Source of the DNA: Phymatolithon calcareum
Lineage: Eukaryota; Rhodophyta; Florideophyceae; Hapalidiales
Direction: 5' to 3'
NCBI GenBank assembly: GCA_977006965.1
Contig: OZ345356.1
Location: 1,798,001-1,862,000 of the forward strand
Length of the DNA stretch: 64,000 nucleotides
The position numbers were made by a program, and so were the translations under genes. Below the pieces are notes generated by a model, which ran no database searches, was not told the DNA's origin, and saw only the letters and a list, made by a program, of their open reading frames with translations. Shown here one piece after another: positions 19,305 to 29,080 of the stretch. Every line of letters starts with the position of its first letter. Within the stretch, counting starts at the first letter, position 1.

Positions 19305-20525
19305 TTACTGCTGCGAAGCCGCTGAAACGCCGGAGAACGCATCTGCTGTCCGTGACCTCTCATTTTCCCTTGGATCGGTGATGCCTGCAGATTGGGACGT
19401 AAAAATGCGGACCTCCCATGTGAGCGCCATTCGGTGATCAAAATAAATTAGCGGCATATCCCTGGATTTCAAGTTGAATTGGAACAGTAGTACGTCGTAC
19501 GACACTTCCGCATAGAGCAAACTTTCCGTGTATGCTGCTATTCGGCACGAGTGCGAACTGTATATGCAGCCCTCTGGGGCGTGTATGTTCAGCGCTTCCA
19601 GTTGTGTCTTGACGGCTTGATTCAGTTCTGGTGCCGAGCTGGGCAAGTAGAATAACTGCTCGTTCTGTGGCCGGAGGTCAAGCCAGCGATGTAGCAGGAG
19701 CGTCGGGGAGGGAGTGTCGTCGTCAGTAGGCCTCATATTGAAACGTCGAGAGCCTAATCTTGCAGCCGCTCGCGCCGTGCGCCCTTTGAGTGCCGTCACG
19801 AGGCACACCCAGCCTTTCATGTGTGCGTCAAGTTCAAACCCAGCAGCCGGCATTTCTTCCACGGACTGGGCCCGTAGGCCGTAAACTCTCGCCACCACAA
19901 TCATCGAGCAGTCTCTTATGACTACTATGTCGTCCGATGCAAGGCCGATCTCAAGAATTCTTCGCATTGCCGTGGCAGGAAGGCCGATCCGCACAGTGGT
20001 TTCGTGGGCAATGCCTTCGTCATCGTCCTGGTAGGCCTTGCATACCTCATTTAGCACGAAGTTTTGGGTCCTGTCTGGCAGTCGAGGGTGGCCAAGGCTT
20101 ACCAATGCTGTTCGTGCCCCTGAAAGGTATCCCGACAGGGATCTCCACGAGATCTTCTTCCCTTCGTTGCGCATAGACCTCTCGCTTAACCATCCGACCC
20201 AGCCCACTATGTCCTGGGCTGTTGCTGGGTATTGGCGACCAAATTCCTCCATGTATGTATCGAAAAGCTCGAGTTGTGACGCCTTACGCTCGACAGTAGA
20301 CTTATTCTTGCGCTTTCGCAATAATCGTGCTGCGGCGGCCGTAGAGGCCTGATCCCCAAGGCATCTGTCAAGGTATTCCATTATGGAGTTCTTTAGCCTA
20401 TCACCTTGTGATACACCTGCTCTGTCGCCAATGCCAGCCAAGGCTCTAGGGGGTGAAGCAGTCAATGGAGTTGCGGTATGAACTCGGATGCGTTCATGTT
20501 CACGACCCCCACCGCCATGCTCCAT
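19305..20525 (-). CDS. Tyrosine recombinase of the YR retroelement
   Basis: 406 residues. It should integrate a circular DNA copy of the element by strand exchange through a 3'-phosphotyrosine. Catalytic residues visible: R218 (in VYGLRAQSV), H325 and R328 (SSHSCR, the HxxR motif) and the nucleophile Y361 (PLIYFDHR). An N-terminal helical DNA-binding part precedes them (about residues 60-170). The start chosen is the ATG at 20525 (MEHGGGG), which overlaps the end of the RT ORF by 64 bp in another frame. A much longer open frame continues upstream, but there it only shadows the RT gene. Translation probably depends on the upstream ORFs of the same RNA. Confidence 0.88.
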   Translation of the reverse strand: MEHGGGGREHERIRVHTATPLTASPPRALAGIGDRAGVSQGDRLKNSIMEYLDRCLGDQASTAAAARLLRKRKNKSTVERKASQLELFDTYMEEFGRQYPATAQDIVGWVGWLSERSMRNEGKKISWRSLSGYLSGARTALVSLGHPRLPDRTQNFVLNEVCKAYQDDDEGIAHETTVRIGLPATAMRRILEIGLASDDIVVIRDCSMIVVARVYGLRAQSVEEMPAAGFELDAHMKGWVCLVTALKGRTARAAARLGSRRFNMRPTDDDTPSPTLLLHRWLDLRPQNEQLFYLPSSAPELNQAVKTQLEALNIHAPEGCIYSSHSCRIAAYTESLLYAEVSYDVLLFQFNLKSRDMPLIYFDHRMALTWEVRIFTSQSAGITDPRENERSRTADAFSGVSAASQQ

Positions 20526-22492
20526 CGGGTGTTGATAGTCCGTCTCCCCACAAGCGCAGTGGTCGGCTGCATTCCCAGTGGTAGCCACGCGGTACACATT
20601 TCCCGTGCTGCCGGATACCATATTTGACCAGGCCAATCCGGAAGTATCAGCAATCCCTTGCCGCCCTCCCGGGCGAGCTTCAGCAGTGTCATCGAGACCA
20701 TGTCTAGTGGCGGGTTGAGCAAGCGCGCCACGCCGTCGCTCCAGTCCTGCGCAAATGTCGATAAGGTAGTCTTGCGCTGCGCCACCGGGTGTTCCAAGCT
20801 CATCCTCCGATACTGAAAAGCGGGACGGATTGGGTCCACTGAGAACCAGCTTCTCAGCAAGAGCAACGCGGCCCTGCTGAGTTGAATATCGCCGGGGTCC
20901 CAAGATCGGCTGAGACGATCTGCGTGCACGTTCACTGCGGATGGAAGCCATCGGACGTCTAGTCCAATGTGGCGGGCTTCTAGGAGGCGTTTCAGGCGGC
21001 GTAATAGAGGCATAGCCTCGTCGGAGGCTGTGCACATGTTGCGTACTATGAATCTGCATGCTGAATTGTCCTGATAGCATCGCACGTGCAGAAAATCCCC
21101 GCTCTTGCGCCCCCGTCTGTCCGCCAGATCCGAAGCGCGCTCTAGAGTCTTGTACATGCCGAGAAGTTCCCGCCACATTATTGTGCGCTGTTGTTGCTCT
21201 GGCGTCCAGATCCCTTGCCATTCCGCATCCCCAGTTTCCCCTGGGGAATCGTCGCCACGCATCGATGCCGTCCCGCCCCACCCGAGATCTGAAGCATCTG
21301 AGTGAATGGTCATTCGTGCCTCCGGTGGATGCATTGGACTTCCTGCTTTCCCTAATTTCTCCCAAAATCTTATATCTCGGATGGCCTGCGCTGGAAGCCG
21401 TGTGCGAAGTCGGCCACCTATCTTCTTCCAGGTGCTGTTCAGGGCCTCGTAGCAGGCGCGGTTGTAGAATCGTGCCAGTGGGACGGCTAGCATTAGCGAT
21501 GTAGTCGTTCCCAAAAACTTCGACAGTAGCCGCATTGTAACCCAGCGACGCCCGAATCTGGCTTCCCGATGCAACGCCCGTGCCATATTTCGGACGCGCC
21601 GCTGCTTGTCCTCGGGTACGCTGAGCTCCATTCTTTCTGTGTCGAAAATAAAGCCCAAGTGTTTCATTTTGCGAGTTCCAGATCCCCAGCAACCCTTGTC
21701 CTCGTGACGTGTTATCCCCATGCGTTTCAGAAAGGCGTCTATCCGCGCGGATACGCGACGGCAGTCCCTCTCTGCTGAAACTCCCCATCTCCTTGGGATG
21801 ACCAACACGTCGTCGATGTAGGCCAGTACTAAGCAGCCCCATGACCGAATCCTCTTGAATATGGGATACATTAGACGAATGAACCAATACGAAGATGGGC
21901 CCCAACCGAAAGGGAGGGCGACGCACTGATAGTAACTGCCGGCATACTCGAAGCAGAAGTAGTCCTGGATGCTCGGGTGGAGTTTCAAATGCCGATACCC
22001 AGCGATCACGTCGAACGACAGCATGAAGTCTAAGTGCTTGATGTGGGCGCAGAACTCTGCGGCTCGCTCCATCCGCACGCCTCGCTTTTTGAAGAATTTC
22101 GAGAGCTTGTGGAAATTCAAGACGAACCGGCCCTTGTCGCCAGAGTCGCGCTCCTGCCATATAGTGAATGCGCTCGAGATAAGCAGGCCTTTCGCACGCA
22201 CGCGGGCCAAGTCTTCTTCCGTGAGCTTTCTGTAGATTCGGTTCTCTGCGGCGCAGCCATCCCGCAAGTCTTGTAGTCCGAACTCCAGCGACCTTTCGTC
22301 CTGGGGAATAGGCCCAATTTCGGGCAGCCCGTATTCGTACCACATCGGCTCGTCTTTGATGCCATGCTGTATGGCTTCTAGAAGCGTCTTGTCTGACCCG
22401 GCTAGCTTTTTCCATTCCGCAAGTGATCTTTCGACGAGACCATAGTAGGGCACATCTCTCCCTGCCTGTCCCGTCGGTTTTGACAAACTCAT
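20462..22492 (-). CDS. Reverse transcriptase-RNase H of the YR retroelement
   Basis: 676 residues in one open frame. RT palm motifs: LSFDVIAGYRHLKLHP (about 158-173) and the catalytic LAYIDDVLVI (YIDD at about 225-228). RNase H follows at about 395-540, with HSDASDLGWGG, CYQDNSACRF and HADRLSR. After it comes the segment typical of DIRS/Ngaro elements (LNPPLDMVSMTLLKL, then LLILPDWPGQIWYPAA). There is no methylase domain. The ATG overlaps the ORF1 stop as ATGA, suggesting coupled re-initiation. It copies the element RNA into DNA, presumably within a particle built from ORF1. Confidence 0.93.
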   Translation of the reverse strand: MSLSKPTGQAGRDVPYYGLVERSLAEWKKLAGSDKTLLEAIQHGIKDEPMWYEYGLPEIGPIPQDERSLEFGLQDLRDGCAAENRIYRKLTEEDLARVRAKGLLISSAFTIWQERDSGDKGRFVLNFHKLSKFFKKRGVRMERAAEFCAHIKHLDFMLSFDVIAGYRHLKLHPSIQDYFCFEYAGSYYQCVALPFGWGPSSYWFIRLMYPIFKRIRSWGCLVLAYIDDVLVIPRRWGVSAERDCRRVSARIDAFLKRMGITRHEDKGCWGSGTRKMKHLGFIFDTERMELSVPEDKQRRVRNMARALHREARFGRRWVTMRLLSKFLGTTTSLMLAVPLARFYNRACYEALNSTWKKIGGRLRTRLPAQAIRDIRFWEKLGKAGSPMHPPEARMTIHSDASDLGWGGTASMRGDDSPGETGDAEWQGIWTPEQQQRTIMWRELLGMYKTLERASDLADRRGRKSGDFLHVRCYQDNSACRFIVRNMCTASDEAMPLLRRLKRLLEARHIGLDVRWLPSAVNVHADRLSRSWDPGDIQLSRAALLLLRSWFSVDPIRPAFQYRRMSLEHPVAQRKTTLSTFAQDWSDGVARLLNPPLDMVSMTLLKLAREGGKGLLILPDWPGQIWYPAAREMCTAWLPLGMQPTTALVGRRTINTRWSMAVGVVNMNASEFIPQLH

Positions 22493-23160
22493 TGCTTGTC
22501 GCCGCCGGTGCGGGCATGTGCGCTGCCTGATCCATGGATGACTGCGCGGGCCTGCTGCTTGGCGGTCTCAGTGAGCAAGAATTTTCGAAACTCACTCTGG
22601 GCTGTCTCAAGTGACTCCGAGTAGGCCCGGGAATACATATCTGTATGCCGTGCCTCAAAAGCTTCGCATTGGGAGTTCGCAATGGCTGTTCCGTGCGTAA
22701 GCACTTGCTTAAAGTAGTCGCGCCTAGCCATGGCAATCTCATCAGCGACTCGGTTGAATGCGAAAGAGAGGCCAAGATAACGGGCGTGTTCAAGGGTGTC
22801 AGCACCCTCCTCGCCAAGCTTTGCCTTTCGCTGGGCACACCATGCCAACGAGTTGTAGACTCCAAACCCATTGAGGTATGAGAGCTCGTGCTTAGCCACG
22901 GTCGGCAGAATCGTCTCAAGCTGGATTCGAAACGAGCTCGTGTCCCTAAAAAAACCAGGTTGTCTCCTGGCCTCCTCGGTGAGCCTGAACGGGCTGGGCA
23001 TACAGCCATTCTCGATCATGCGACGGTGTGATTCCAGAACAGAGGCATACAATGCCAGAAGGCTGTCGTCAAGTGTCTCAAGCTTACTGTCGAATGCTTT
23101 AGTGAACTTCACCTCGGCAGCTCGGCTCGCGGTAAAAAAGTCTTTGACGGAGAGTGACAT
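22489..23160 (-). CDS. ORF1 (gag-like) of the YR retroelement
   Basis: 223 residues, MSLSVKDFFTA to HARTGGDKQ, mostly helical and charged, without a zinc knuckle. Its position, first in the RNA, and its 4-bp ATGA overlap with the RT ORF are those of the gag-like ORF of DIRS/Ngaro elements. The family itself is not recognisable from motifs, as is usual for these proteins. It probably packages RNA. The start is the first ATG after repeat A1. Confidence 0.8.
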   Translation of the reverse strand: MSLSVKDFFTASRAAEVKFTKAFDSKLETLDDSLLALYASVLESHRRMIENGCMPSPFRLTEEARRQPGFFRDTSSFRIQLETILPTVAKHELSYLNGFGVYNSLAWCAQRKAKLGEEGADTLEHARYLGLSFAFNRVADEIAMARRDYFKQVLTHGTAIANSQCEAFEARHTDMYSRAYSESLETAQSEFRKFLLTETAKQQARAVIHGSGSAHARTGGDKQ

Positions 23161-23237
23161 CCCAGCAAGGTGTCACGCAATCGCTACTGCAACGGAGAAA
23201 TGGGAGGATACGGACGACTGATGTCGTGATGCCTTTC
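23161..23237 (-). other. 5' leader between repeat A1 and ORF1
   Basis: 77 bp, not repeated at the other end of the element. Confidence 0.6.
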
Positions 23238-23644
23238 GAGAGAAAGGCAAGCCCTGGCCGGTCGATTAGAGGCGCTGCCTGCCTGTGCCCTTTTATAGCC
23301 TTTTTGCACGCGTCGCTCCCACTCCGCCGAGCGTGTGCCCTGATCACGAGTGCGTTCTCGCCCCTCACCTCGTAACGGCCTCGAAGTGGCGGCCGTCGAT
23401 GACCACCCGCTCTTGCTGTCGGCACTTCGCACGCCGGCGCCTGCAGCGCAATCGCTGCGTATTTCTTGGCGGTTGCAAGTCAACATGAGGGGGGGGAGGG
23501 ATCTCACCGTTGATACCCCGGTACTTACATTCGCCAACGGTAGCATTTATGATTGTCTGCCACGCCCGGCATATCCTTGCAGACTGAATCGCAGCTGCGT
23601 ACGCCGAATTTGTCTTCACCCATGGTATTATACCATCTTCATGA
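23238..23644 (-). repeat. Direct repeat A1 of the YR element
   Basis: 407-bp partner of 18851-19257. It contains the palindrome ATGGTATTATACCAT at 23622-23636, six bases from the terminal TGA, and a TATA box. Confidence 0.92.
23289..23300 (-). promoter_or_regulatory. TATA box of the YR element
   Basis: The minus strand reads GGCTATAAAAGG, a canonical TATA box about 130 bp upstream of the ORF1 start. The same motif is present in A2 and could drive outward transcription there. Confidence 0.6.
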
Positions 23645-24805
23645 TAATCGCCGGGGTAGACCCCGGCAGATCGCAGGGAATTTTTCTCTTTCTGTTGGAC
23701 TCCGAGACGTCTCCATGGATACCCTTAGCGCACGGAGCTCGTGCACAGCGATCTTTCCCTTCTTGAGGCGTTGCGGCATCAGTGTATCTGTAACCCCCTC
23801 CGGTCCTAGAGATACTCCGAGGTATGTGAATTCCGCGACATGTTCGAGGGGCATATTTTCCAGCTGGAATGTCACGCCCGCTGTCTCATCCGATTCAAGT
23901 TTCTTGCTTTTTCCTTGCTTCGTGTTCTATGTCATCCCGCGTTCTTGGGCCCATTGAGTGGCTTTGTCTAGCAATCCCTGCAGAGCGGAAGGTGATTTCG
24001 CCACGAGAATAACGTCGTATGCGAAGAAGATTGAAGGAACGTCGGCCCTTTCTCTGACCACTTCTCCCATACGCTCCGCAAATTCATCCATGAAGATGTT
24101 GTATTGACTTGGACTGAGAAGGGATCCCTGTGGTAATCCTCTGTCCACTAAAACACAGCTCTTATCAGTATCTCCGATGGTTGATACCCAGGACGGTGTC
24201 AAGAATGCTTCTGTCAGCGCATAGCTGTGGTGGCAGTACCTGTCTCATTCTGGACACCAAATTTTTTCTTGGGACGGTGTCGTATGCAGCCTTGAGGTCC
24301 AGTACTGCTAAGCACCTTTGTTGGCCTTTCAATAGTTCCTTGGCTCTTAGGATTGCGAGTTCTGTAATTTTCCTTTTTGGAACCCTAGTTGGAACCAGTG
24401 GTTGGAGTATACCTCGCGGAGCATACTGTCTATTGCCGTTTCAATAACTTTCCTTGCATGACTAAGCAGGGATATTGGGCGATAATTTTCAGGTTCGCGG
24501 TGTAGTCCCTTCTTGTGAATAGGTACCAACAGGGCCTTCTGCCAGTACAGTTGCATGTCTACGCACATCCGGCAGGCTTCCCATAGGGCTGTAAGAACCT
24601 CTACGTTCAGGGGTAGGTCTAGCGTCAGCATTTCAGACTTGATCTCGCCCAGTTGGAGACTTCCGAATGGCTGCTTCGATTGATTCCTTCACTCCTTCGG
24701 GACACCGGAACTTCCTAGGGCAAGGTTGCTGTCGCACTTTTGGCGATGTTTGTTTTCGGTTCGATGAGTACACGTGGATCTCCAGGTGCTTGGACTCGAG
24801 ACCGA
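23645..24805 (-). pseudogene. LINE-A reverse transcriptase remnant
   Basis: Minus-strand coding in several frames. 24347-24631 has ALLVPIHKKGLHREPENYRP and ISLLSHARKVIETAIDSML. 23927-24202 has DRGLPQGSLLSPSQYNIFMD and a changed catalytic motif (FAYDVIL where LINE-A elsewhere has FADDVLL). 23639-23875 has the thumb FTYLGVSLG. The lost first aspartate of FADD plus frameshifts make it inactive. Confidence 0.8.
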
Positions 24806-24971
24806 CTTGAGCGTCGTAGCTGAATTGACGCCTTGCTCAGGGTCGTAGCTGAATTGACGCCTTGTATATTCCATGTCGTCATAAAAGACGATCGTGAAGA
24901 AGAGTAGCTTGTCTAGAGCTTTCTTCCGTGATATTAATCTCGTCTTTGGTTAGTGATATCTGCCGAGGTAT
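24806..24971 (-). mobile_element. LINE-A copy 4, 3' fragment at a duplication edge
   Basis: A minus-strand LINE-A piece (GACGCCTTGTATATTCC and the end of the coding region) immediately left of TTAATGTCCG. The same LINE-A lies at the same site in the second duplication copy (60952-61266), so it predates the duplication. Here its 3' end is missing and it is fused to LINE-A copy 3. A CGTAGCTGAATTGACGCCTT unit is doubled at 24811-24860. Confidence 0.75.
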
Positions 24972-25448
24972 TCCTCTAGGTTAATGTCCGCGAAACTATA
25001 GCATAGTGTATATTCTTGTCAATGAGAGATTGATATCTGCCGTAAAGGTCTTCGCACCTCTGACATGAGAGCGTCGAAGAAGAAGAGCAGATTTTTTATT
25101 TGAAAGCTATAAAGGCATCTGCTGTGAGACCTTTCAGTAAAAGTCCCGGAATACAACTAGATCGACGCTTATAAGACTAGCAAAACAGGACAGTTCCTTT
25201 GAAAGAAAGTGTCTACCTTACCATGGTGCACTGTAATCTTGTTTCCAGTGTACAAATTTGAGTGACGTGTACTTGTTCACTCTGTCCAATAGAGATAATT
25301 TTCAGGCTCGACAATGCACGACATTGATATGTCCGTTCTAAGTCATTGGTGACCTTATATGCGACCTTCTAGAAGAGTAGAATGGAGGCATACGAAAATA
25401 TCTCATCTTCATGGCTCATTTTCGACAAAAGCGCTAGGTCAACCTCGC

Positions 25449-25462
25449 AGTGCATAATTCCT
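25449..25462. repeat. TSD of LINE-A copy 5, left
   Basis: agtgcataattcct, exact match at 26131-26144. The empty site is present once in the other duplication copy at about 61744. Confidence 0.9.
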
Positions 25463-26130
25463 TCGAGGAAAGAGATGTGGATGAACTGCAGTGCGTTAGT
25501 CGAGACATATCAGCAATGCTACAGTACGACCTATTCGAGATGGCACTGACTTTCCTCAAGCAGGGGGTTTCAATAAAATCGTTGCGGACTTTGCTCTTCA
25601 AAGACGAAGGAGACGTCTCGGAGTCCAACAGAAAGAGAAAAATTCCCTGCGATCTGCCGGAGTCCACCCCGGCGATTATCAGACTCCCGAAAACACGGCA
25701 CCGCCAATTAGCGGTAAAGTGGGCATTCGGTCGGTTCCCCTCAATGAGCACATCAGTTCTCACAGACAAGTTCGGTGATACTGTACCAATCCTCATGAGC
25801 AACCTGGAAGAATACCTCGGAAGATATCAACTGACCAAAGAGGAGATTAATATCACAGAAAAAGCTCTGGACAAACTACTCTTCTTCACTATCGTCTTTT
25901 ACGACGACATGGAATAGACAAGGCGTCAATTGAGGAAATCTGATCAGTGGACCCCAAGCTATTCCCTCCCTTTTAACGGGAGAGGGTTTTTGCAGCTAGG
26001 GCTACGACGTTTAACCCGGGTTACAAGTATTTGAATAGATGATCGAAGCTACAAAGTAGCTGCTGAAACGCATCTCCCTTGCATCTCATGAGTGTTACTG
26101 AGGGCGTTTAATAAATTCCAAATTCAAAAA
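25463..26130 (+). mobile_element. LINE-A copy 5 (5'-truncated)
   Basis: C-terminal RT coding, 3' UTR with stem-loop (25957-26010) and tail AATAAATTCCAAATTCAAAA, with a 14-bp TSD. It is absent from duplication copy 2, so it inserted after the duplication. Confidence 0.92.
25466..25917 (+). pseudogene. LINE-A RT C-terminal domain (truncated, open)
   Basis: About 150 codons open to the natural stop after FYDDME. It contains ESNRKRKIPCDL, ATRIIRLPK-like text and RHRQLAVKWAFGRFP. The apparent start at 25450 lies in the target DNA, not in the LINE. No catalytic region. Confidence 0.85.
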
Positions 26131-26202
26131 AGTGCATAATTCCTCGTCAAAGCTTGCCTCAATTTCTCGGAAGCAAGTACACTGCTCAGGCGCTATGAGC
26201 AT

Positions 26203-26602
26203 TCTTGAGATACGGCATGATCTCTTGCATGTTGAGGAAGAACAGTTGACAGCATGTATGCTCCTCTTGCTCTATATCAGCGTGAGCAACAACCTTGCGC
26301 GAATGGCCATTGGGTACACATGCGGGATTCCCAAACCTGCACCTAGCGGCCCGCTTAGCGTGGGCATCAGGTCGCACGGGCAAATTATGGGCAGCTTTAC
26401 AACCATCATCTATGATACTGTTGCGGAGGTATCACCGTTGGAAGAGAAAGCAGAGAACGAACACTTCCAACAGCCGTGCCCATTGCGCTGGCTTACACCG
26501 TCAAACATAGGCAAAGTTAGATTCCAGAAGGCGGCACTCCTTCAGAATTTCAATCAATTTTTCTTCACTCCAATTGCTAGAAAATCTGGAGCCTGTGTAT
26601 GA
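26203..26602 (+). CDS. Conserved unknown ORF, copy 1
   Basis: From ATG at 26203 (MSILEIRHDLL) to a stop at 26602. The frame is kept in the duplicate at 61835-62209, with identical blocks NLARMAIGYTCGIPKPA, DTVAEVSP and EKAENEHFQQ. Frame conservation suggests it is or was coding. It lies 170 bp upstream of the PAH ORF in another frame, so it could be an exon of the same gene. No domain was recognised. Copy 2 has a 2-base loss at the start. Confidence 0.4.
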
Positions 26603-26771
26603 CACTGAGCCAAACACCTGCGGATACCCACGATGGCATTTCGAGCCTCTGCACTCTCGCACCCCCTGGTTGCTCCTGACGAGATTCACAAGTCTTGGAG
26701 TTTGACCTTTCTCAAGACGCGAATTCAAGGCGCGCGGTGACCTTTTGCATCGACGCTGGTTCAAGGGAGGC

Positions 26772-27137
26772 ATGCCTTCCGAAACAATGACAGCACCCAG
26801 CAATGGGAAGGCAACGGAATCCGAGGAGCGCTCAGAGAAGCAGATGGAAGGGTCGGAGAAATTCCAACTGTTTGAAGACTGTGATGCAGAAAGGTTTCTT
26901 CAAAGAGCTAAGCAGTACTTGGATGCGAGACCCGGAGCGTACTCCTTCCTTTTGTCCATTATTGAGAGCATGCACGAGCAGGTGCTTGGTACGTCTGAAG
27001 CTCAGCGTCAAGTTGGTCATCTCCTTGAGGACAATCGACGAATGATAATCTGGTTTGCTGTTTTGGTGCCATATTGGGTTTCGAAAAGTGTGGATTTTAT
27101 TGCTTTGAGTACATTAACGACACAGGACAAGTTGTAG
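26772..27137 (+). CDS. PAH-domain protein, copy 1 (C-terminally truncated)
   Basis: 121 residues. Residues about 37-100 form a single paired amphipathic helix (PAH) domain of the SIN3 type: FLQRAKQYLDARPGAYSFL, LSIIESMHEQ, then VGHLLEDNRRMIIWFAVLVP. PAH domains bind short helices of transcription factors. Compared with copy 2, a one-base loss in the AAAG run before the end gives a stop right after TTQDKL, removing about 25 residues with the basic stretch PPRKRCR. The N-terminal 35 residues are acidic, polar and poorly conserved. It could be a host gene or a gene spread with the duplication. Confidence 0.6.
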   Translation: MPSETMTAPSNGKATESEERSEKQMEGSEKFQLFEDCDAERFLQRAKQYLDARPGAYSFLLSIIESMHEQVLGTSEAQRQVGHLLEDNRRMIIWFAVLVPYWVSKSVDFIALSTLTTQDKL

Positions 27138-28390
27138 CTAGTAGAAGCAGCGACCAGCTCCTTCTCCCTCCGAGGAAACGATGCAGATTGATGAAAACTG
27201 ATATCTAAAGAACGCGGTTCTTTGTATCTGGCATTTGTGCTTGCCTTGTACTCTCTGCTATAAACCTAATACCAGTTCAAAATAGGCATACTCTTCGAGC
27301 CTCCAATGAGTGTTTAATCATAGACACTTGGCGATACAGTTGAAAATGGAAAAAGGGATGAACATAAGGTGTTTGCGCCACTTCCATATTGTAGAGCGAA
27401 ACGAATTTTGAGCGCGCGCTGTTTCAAGAGCTCACGTTTATCAAGCTCTTGACCCTTCTAACCCATCCAGCCAACAGAACGCTCCTAATTTCTCGTTGGA
27501 AGGTGATATTAGCCACTTCCGGTTGAAGAAGTAGTACACAGTGGTCGGGCCTGCCGCAGAATTTCGTTGTATGAGGTCTGCAGAGTCTTCACAAGGCAAG
27601 CAAGCTACGTGAATGTTACATTGAGCAATCTGAGTGATGAATACTTGTTTCATTACTTCGCGCCCCTCCTCTGCAAGAGGTGAAGTCAGTGTGGTTTGTG
27701 TAGAAAAGCTGAACAGCTAAAATACTGCAATATCGTCAAGCACTACAAAAGATGTGGCGGTGGTCACACGAACACCGTCTGCCTAATGAATGCCTTCTTC
27801 TAGACCTTTTGAGCTAGCGATTATTTTCTAATGAGGAGAATTCGACGAAAAAGCGCGAATTTTGTAGCCCACGCACGAATATTTGATGAAGAACACTATA
27901 TTATTTCTTAAAGTTACCAACTCATCTGCTGACGCTTGGCGCAACTGTTTGAATACCAAGATATTTTTGATTGATTCTGTCCGAGGAAGAGTTTCTTATT
28001 GTAGGGGACCAGAGTATTAGAGCAAATTTATCTCGCCGTCTCTTCAACTGGCGATACATTAAAGATCATACAGTGCGCATTTCAGCATCGGTTTCTGAAC
28101 CTCAGTTCAGGATTCTGCATTATTACTGTCAAACGGTGTCGTTATTAAGTGGATTTATTGACGTCGTTGGCCTTCAAGCCGTTAAACCGCCGACCGCTAA
28201 TTATCACGTTCGCGAGGCTGAGGAACTTGTCTGAAGCGTTTGTCGATACGATTGACTTGCGGAACACGGACCGGAAAGGGAACGCGCTCCTTGTTTGGTC
28301 AGGCAAAGAAACTCTAGTCCGTAACCTACAAGTGCCAAATGCCACACTCGTCGGAGCACATTTTCCCTGTATTAGGAACGGACGCATTTT
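27138..28390. other. Duplicated non-coding stretch with an S1-like copy
   Basis: Collinear with 62785-63890. An S1-like repeat on the minus strand lies at about 27900-28010 (CATCTGCTGACGCTTGGCGC). No gene was recognised. Confidence 0.45.
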
Positions 28391-28836
28391 TTCAGTGTTA
28401 CTAATTCTCGCGTCTGTGTCACTAATCGCGAAAAAGACATTTCAGTGTCACTATATTGCAAAATGACACGTCAGTGTCACTAATCTGAAAAACAGTGCCT
28501 TGGTGTCACTTATTTACAAAAATGGAATCTCAGTGTCACTAATCTTCCAAACGGATCGACCATGTCACTAAAAATTACATAAGAAGCTAGAAAAGTACAG
28601 TTATTGCAAAGTCTATTCATCTTGTGAAAATTTGACAAGGAGTAATACTCCTTGCGGAGTCCACGTTTCGCAAGCTCCAGGTGTTGTGCACAACGTTTGC
28701 AGAATATGATAGACATCGGATGGTAATGTTTACTTGTAACGGTCTAATCACGACAGAGTCGAATTGGCCCATAACTCGAATAAATTGGGCCAAAGAGAAA
28801 CTTTGGTAGTAGAGTCATGTTTTCCTCGTGATTGAT

Positions 28837-28876
28837 CTGCTCCATAAAACTGAAGGCCTGCAGTTTTATGGAGCAG
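28837..28876. repeat. Perfect inverted repeat, 16-bp arms
   Basis: CTGCTCCATAAAACTG (28837-28852) and its exact reverse complement at 28861-28876, with an 8-nt spacer. Confidence 0.9.
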
Positions 28877-28889
28877 AATATTCCGGATG

Positions 28890-29080
28890 AAATCTTGAGC
28901 TCCAGCAAAATTAAGGTGTTATAAGATGGCAAACTGTACCAGTGGTTAACGTACACCTCGACCAGCTTCATATCGATAGCAGTCACGAGAAGTTCCTTGC
29001 TTGGCGATAATTTCCTGGTTTCTCCGATGTCCCATTCTTTTGTGCTGGGGCGAGGAGTATTTCTGCAAGTGCCGAGACAT
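28890..29080 (-). pseudogene. Decayed LINE-A-like RT fragment
   Basis: The minus-strand peptide TAIDMKLVEVYVNHWYSL matches the LINE-A fingers region (TAIDSMLREVYSNHWFQL). It lies inside the transposon-like element and is heavily decayed. Confidence 0.5.

Larger units (their letters stand above)
18523..23644 (-). mobile_element. Complete tyrosine-recombinase (DIRS/Ngaro-type) retroelement
   Basis: About 5.1 kb on the minus strand: direct repeat A1 (23238-23644), ORF1, RT-RNase H, tyrosine recombinase, direct repeat A2 (18851-19257), and a 325-bp tail (18526-18850). It lies in LINE-A without a longer TSD: both outer junctions and the inner A2 junction share only TGA (18523, 19255, 23642). This fits recombinase-mediated integration at a short shared core. 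All three ORFs are open and A1/A2 differ at only about 4 of 407 bases, so the copy is young. A second (B) repeat pair of the Ngaro split-repeat plan is not evident beyond TGAAAA. Confidence 0.9.
18077..24805 (-). mobile_element. LINE-A copy 3, split by a tyrosine-recombinase retroelement
   Basis: Two pieces: 18077-18525 (family tail, stem-loop at 18199-18253, end of the coding region) and 23642-24805 (upstream coding). Joining them at the shared TGA gives a sequence continuous with the LINE-A copy at 25660-25760. The 5' piece has an internal deletion near 23716, joining LRALRVS directly to a SESNRKRK-like region. Confidence 0.85.
24972..28364 (+). repeat. Segmental duplication P, copy 1 (main part)
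   Basis: Collinear with 61267-63890 apart from a LINE-A insertion (25463-26130) present only here. Similarity resumes at about 29905-30005 (matching 63898-64000), after a block of about 1.5 kb absent from copy 2. It carries the PAH-domain gene. Confidence 0.9.

Noticed and set aside
19305-23009. A single 1234-codon protein on the minus strand
   Set aside because: Only its last third (from about 20525) is the recombinase. Upstream it overlaps the genuine RT-RNase H ORF in another frame and has no domain of its own.
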